Virus record (IMG/VR): IMGVR_UViG_3300005526_000016
Span: 1 to 39,546 of that record
Direction: 5' to 3' (one strand)
DNA: 39,546 nucleotides
Origin: a virus
The position numbers and the translations under genes are program-made. Below the pieces are notes generated by a model. It ran no database searches, was not told the origin of the DNA, and saw only the letters and a list, made by a program, of their open reading frames with translations. Of the stretch, positions 37,904 to 39,546 are shown in pieces. The first letter of the stretch is position 1. Each line of letters opens with the position of its first letter.

Positions 37904-38332
37904 ATGTCTTGGCTGAATGGAAAGCAGGGTAATAACGATCTAGCGGCAACACCATTACCACCACGACAACCGAAAAGCCATCGCTTTGCTAGCGCGGTGG
38001 AGGAATTCAAGACGCTAGAGGACGAGTTGATCTGCGAGCGTGAACGTGCGGACGAGGAAGAGCGTCGTGCTCTCCTCGCAGAAGGCGAGCGTGATCGCTT
38101 GGCTGCTGAGCTTGATCGGGTCAAGCATGAGCGCGATGCATTCCAGCAACGCTGTATCGCGATGCGGTCCAAATTGACCGTATCGGGAAAGATCATCCTC
38201 GACGTGTTGCAGGAGGAGAAAATAGACGAGGAAAGATATGCTCCCGATGCGCTACGTGCAGTCGAGGGCGCACTGATTGAGACCAAGTCCCCACCGTCAT
38301 TGGACGCTCATACGGAAACACCGCACACATGA
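37904..38332 (+). CDS. Coiled-coil early protein
   Basis: From the ATG at 37904 (AGGAGG upstream) the product has 142 residues. A strongly charged coiled coil (about residues 30-85, including AVEEFKTLEDELICERERAD and RDRLAAELDRVKHERDAF) dominates. A TTG at 37877 overlaps the HNH stop but lacks the ribosome-binding site. Similar proteins occur beside phage recombination genes. Function unknown. Confidence 0.6.
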   Translation: MSWLNGKQGNNDLAATPLPPRQPKSHRFASAVEEFKTLEDELICERERADEEERRALLAEGERDRLAAELDRVKHERDAFQQRCIAMRSKLTVSGKIILDVLQEEKIDEERYAPDALRAVEGALIETKSPPSLDAHTETPHT

Positions 38333-38345
38333 ACAGTGAACGGCA

Positions 38346-38447
38346 ATGAGCACCGACACATCTGATACACGCGCCGAACAGGTGGCGCATACGTCGGAGA
38401 CGCTATGGGAACGAGCGCCCGAACATGGATCGGCGGTTTTCTCATAG
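38346..38447 (+). CDS. Possible short acidic protein (33 residues)
   Basis: The frame reads MSTDTSDTRAEQVAHTSETL then WERAPEHGSAVFS. It has no good ribosome-binding site and overlaps the next gene by 43 nt. Listed because it fills the gap after the coiled-coil gene. Confidence 0.25.
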   Translation: MSTDTSDTRAEQVAHTSETLWERAPEHGSAVFS

Positions 38448-38518
38448 CGACGATTGGGCTGGCGATGCTTGGCGGCATATCAAATCCGGCAAAGTTAGAT
38501 GGGTTGCCGTGGGGGTAA
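38405..38518 (+). CDS. Single-TM microprotein (37 residues)
   Basis: The product reads MGTSARTWIGGFLIATIGLA then MLGGISNPAKLDGLPWG, with one membrane helix. GGAG lies 5 nt before the ATG. It fills the space between the coiled-coil gene and the PPC-motif gene. Unknown function. Confidence 0.5.
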   Translation: MGTSARTWIGGFLIATIGLAMLGGISNPAKLDGLPWG

Positions 38519-38537
38519 ATTATGCGCGAGGCACGCT

Positions 38538-39191
38538 GTGAGTGACACTCAGACGGCTACAGGTGTGGGGATCGCTGCGCTGTTTGTCGAGCGCAATGGC
38601 GTCTACTTCGGTCTGCCGCATGTTGATCCTTGGGACAAGCAGCGGGACGCCCGCACCTACGCCGGGCCGCATCCAGTCATCGCCCATCCGCCATGCGAGC
38701 GCTGGGGGCGATATTGGGGCGGCGCTCCGTGGCAAACGGAGCGAAGAAAACTCGGCGACGATGGCGGCTGCTTTGCAGCAGCGCTCGCATCCGTCCGCCA
38801 ATTTGGGGGCGTAATCGAGCACCCGGAGGCATCGCACGCTTGGTCGGCATTCGGGCTTACTAGGCCCCCGCGTAACGGCGGCTGGGTGGTCGCTGATTTT
38901 GTTAGCGGCTGGACGTGTTGCATTGAGCAGGGACACTACGGGCATCGAGCTCGCAAGGCAACCTGGCTCTACGCTCACGGCATTGAGTTGCCATCGCTGA
39001 AATGGGGCAATGCTCCTGGCGACTTTACTCTGCTCGATGAAGGCTACCACTCCAAAGAGGAGCGGGCGCGGCTGATAAAAACCGGACGCTGCCAGAGACT
39101 ATCAGCGCGGCAACGTGCAGCCACGCCGATTGAGTTTCGCGATCTGCTCATTTCGATGGTGATGCCGAGCGCCGCGAGGGTCGCGGCATGA
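38538..39191 (+). CDS. Conserved phage protein with HPPC motif
   Basis: The 217-residue protein begins at GTG with GAGG about 6 nt upstream. It contains GPHPVIAHPPCERWGRYWGG, GGVIEHPEASHAWSAFGL and CIEQGHYGHRARKATWLYA, all diagnostic of a family I recall from many phages of Proteobacteria. The PPC motif is reminiscent of cytosine methyltransferases, but no AdoMet motif is visible, so a DNA-modification link is only a guess. Confidence 0.65.
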   Translation: MSDTQTATGVGIAALFVERNGVYFGLPHVDPWDKQRDARTYAGPHPVIAHPPCERWGRYWGGAPWQTERRKLGDDGGCFAAALASVRQFGGVIEHPEASHAWSAFGLTRPPRNGGWVVADFVSGWTCCIEQGHYGHRARKATWLYAHGIELPSLKWGNAPGDFTLLDEGYHSKEERARLIKTGRCQRLSARQRAATPIEFRDLLISMVMPSAARVAA

Positions 39192-39546
39192 TCCCCGTTC
39201 ATTCCGAGCAAATAATAGCGCGCACGATCAAGGAGTTCTGCCGCGCCTATGGCGTGGGACACACGAAGGCATATGAGTTAATCGCGCAGGGCAAGGTCGA
39301 GGCTCGCAAGGCTGGCCGCCGCACGCTTATTACGGAGGCTAGTGCGAGAAAATGGCTTGAAGAGTGCGAAGAAACGAAGGAAATAGAGAAGAAACAAAAG
39401 AGCGCATTGGCTGTCTGGGAGGAAAAATTAAACTCCATATCGCCAGGAGGGCCGACGCAGCTTTATCGGCATTACGATAAAAATAATGTCCTTTTATATG
39501 TTGGCATTTCGTTAAGCGCGGTAGTGAGGTTAATAGGGCACCATGC
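39188..39546 (+). CDS. Excisionase-like HTH fused to GIY-YIG nuclease, partial
   Basis: The frame starts ATGA after the HPPC gene and runs off the right edge; 119 residues are seen. Residues about 10-58 form an excisionase/MerR-type HTH (TIKEFCRAYGVGHTKAYELI, then GKVEARKAGRRTLITEASAR). A charged linker follows. From about 91 a GIY-YIG-type segment begins (LYRHYDKNNVLLYVGISLSA with VVRLIGHH). This is either a regulator with a nuclease domain or a homing-type protein. No stop is visible. Confidence 0.7.
   Translation, partial: MIPVHSEQIIARTIKEFCRAYGVGHTKAYELIAQGKVEARKAGRRTLITEASARKWLEECEETKEIEKKQKSALAVWEEKLNSISPGGPTQLYRHYDKNNVLLYVGISLSAVVRLIGHH

Noticed and set aside
1-39546. Search by eye for tRNA genes, CRISPR arrays, insertion sequences and attachment sites.
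   Set aside because: No cloverleaf-like sequence, regular spaced repeats, transposase or integrase could be found. Short direct repeats seen were inside fibre genes.

Overview
This window is most of the genome of a short-tailed (podovirus-type), probably temperate phage of a Rhizobiales host, most likely in or near Bradyrhizobium. The phage calls rest on a P22-type portal, an N4 gp56-type capsid protein, a P22 gp10-type tail hub, a gp4-like adaptor, terminase subunits, ERF annealing protein, YqaJ exonuclease and two facing HTH regulators. The host guess rests on family resemblance of accessory proteins (the MCDYSL family, a DUF1376 protein, a DUF1236-like C-terminus), not on a search.

Layout. 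A control region at about 34.46-35.3 kb separates two arms. The rightward arm (34.79 kb to the right edge) holds a repressor-like HTH gene, small genes, ERF, YqaJ, an HNH nuclease and, cut by the edge, an excisionase-like HTH fused to a GIY-YIG domain. The leftward arm (34.7 kb to the left edge) is one very compact operon of about 50 genes, mostly joined by ATGA, TAATG or TGATG overlaps. In order of transcription it encodes a YdaS/Cro-like HTH protein, a DUF1376 protein, a DNA methyltransferase, a NusG-like protein, small proteins, terminase small and large subunits, a group of small membrane proteins with a lipoprotein, portal, tail fibres, secreted proteins with an O-antigen ligase-like membrane protein, scaffold, major capsid, a strong intrinsic terminator, adaptor and hub genes, ejection-type proteins, tail/collar and spike proteins, and the start of a lysis module.

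Control. Operators of form AGTTGC-N7-GCAACT occur as two pairs, one in each regulatory region, and the centres within each pair are exactly 33 bp apart in both. A NusG-like NGN-only protein near the head of the leftward operon is a good candidate for antitermination through the terminator at 12.49-12.53 kb.

Most unusual points. (1) The methyltransferase gene carries an in-frame LAGLIDADG insertion and, further on, a complete HNH endonuclease gene on the opposite strand, about 650 nt nested inside an open methyltransferase frame, with a near-consensus promoter that would start transcription on its ATG. (2) An O-antigen ligase/polymerase-like membrane protein and an overlapping secreted partner lie inside the virion operon. 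(3) A three-TM protein is encoded against the late operon, and its start codon shares one CATG with the start of the collar-like gene. (4) Several small membrane genes fill what look like gaps. (5) Homing-type nucleases are dense, including a collapsed remnant of an HNH-AP2 gene. No tRNA, CRISPR array, insertion sequence, integrase, DNA polymerase or helicase was seen.
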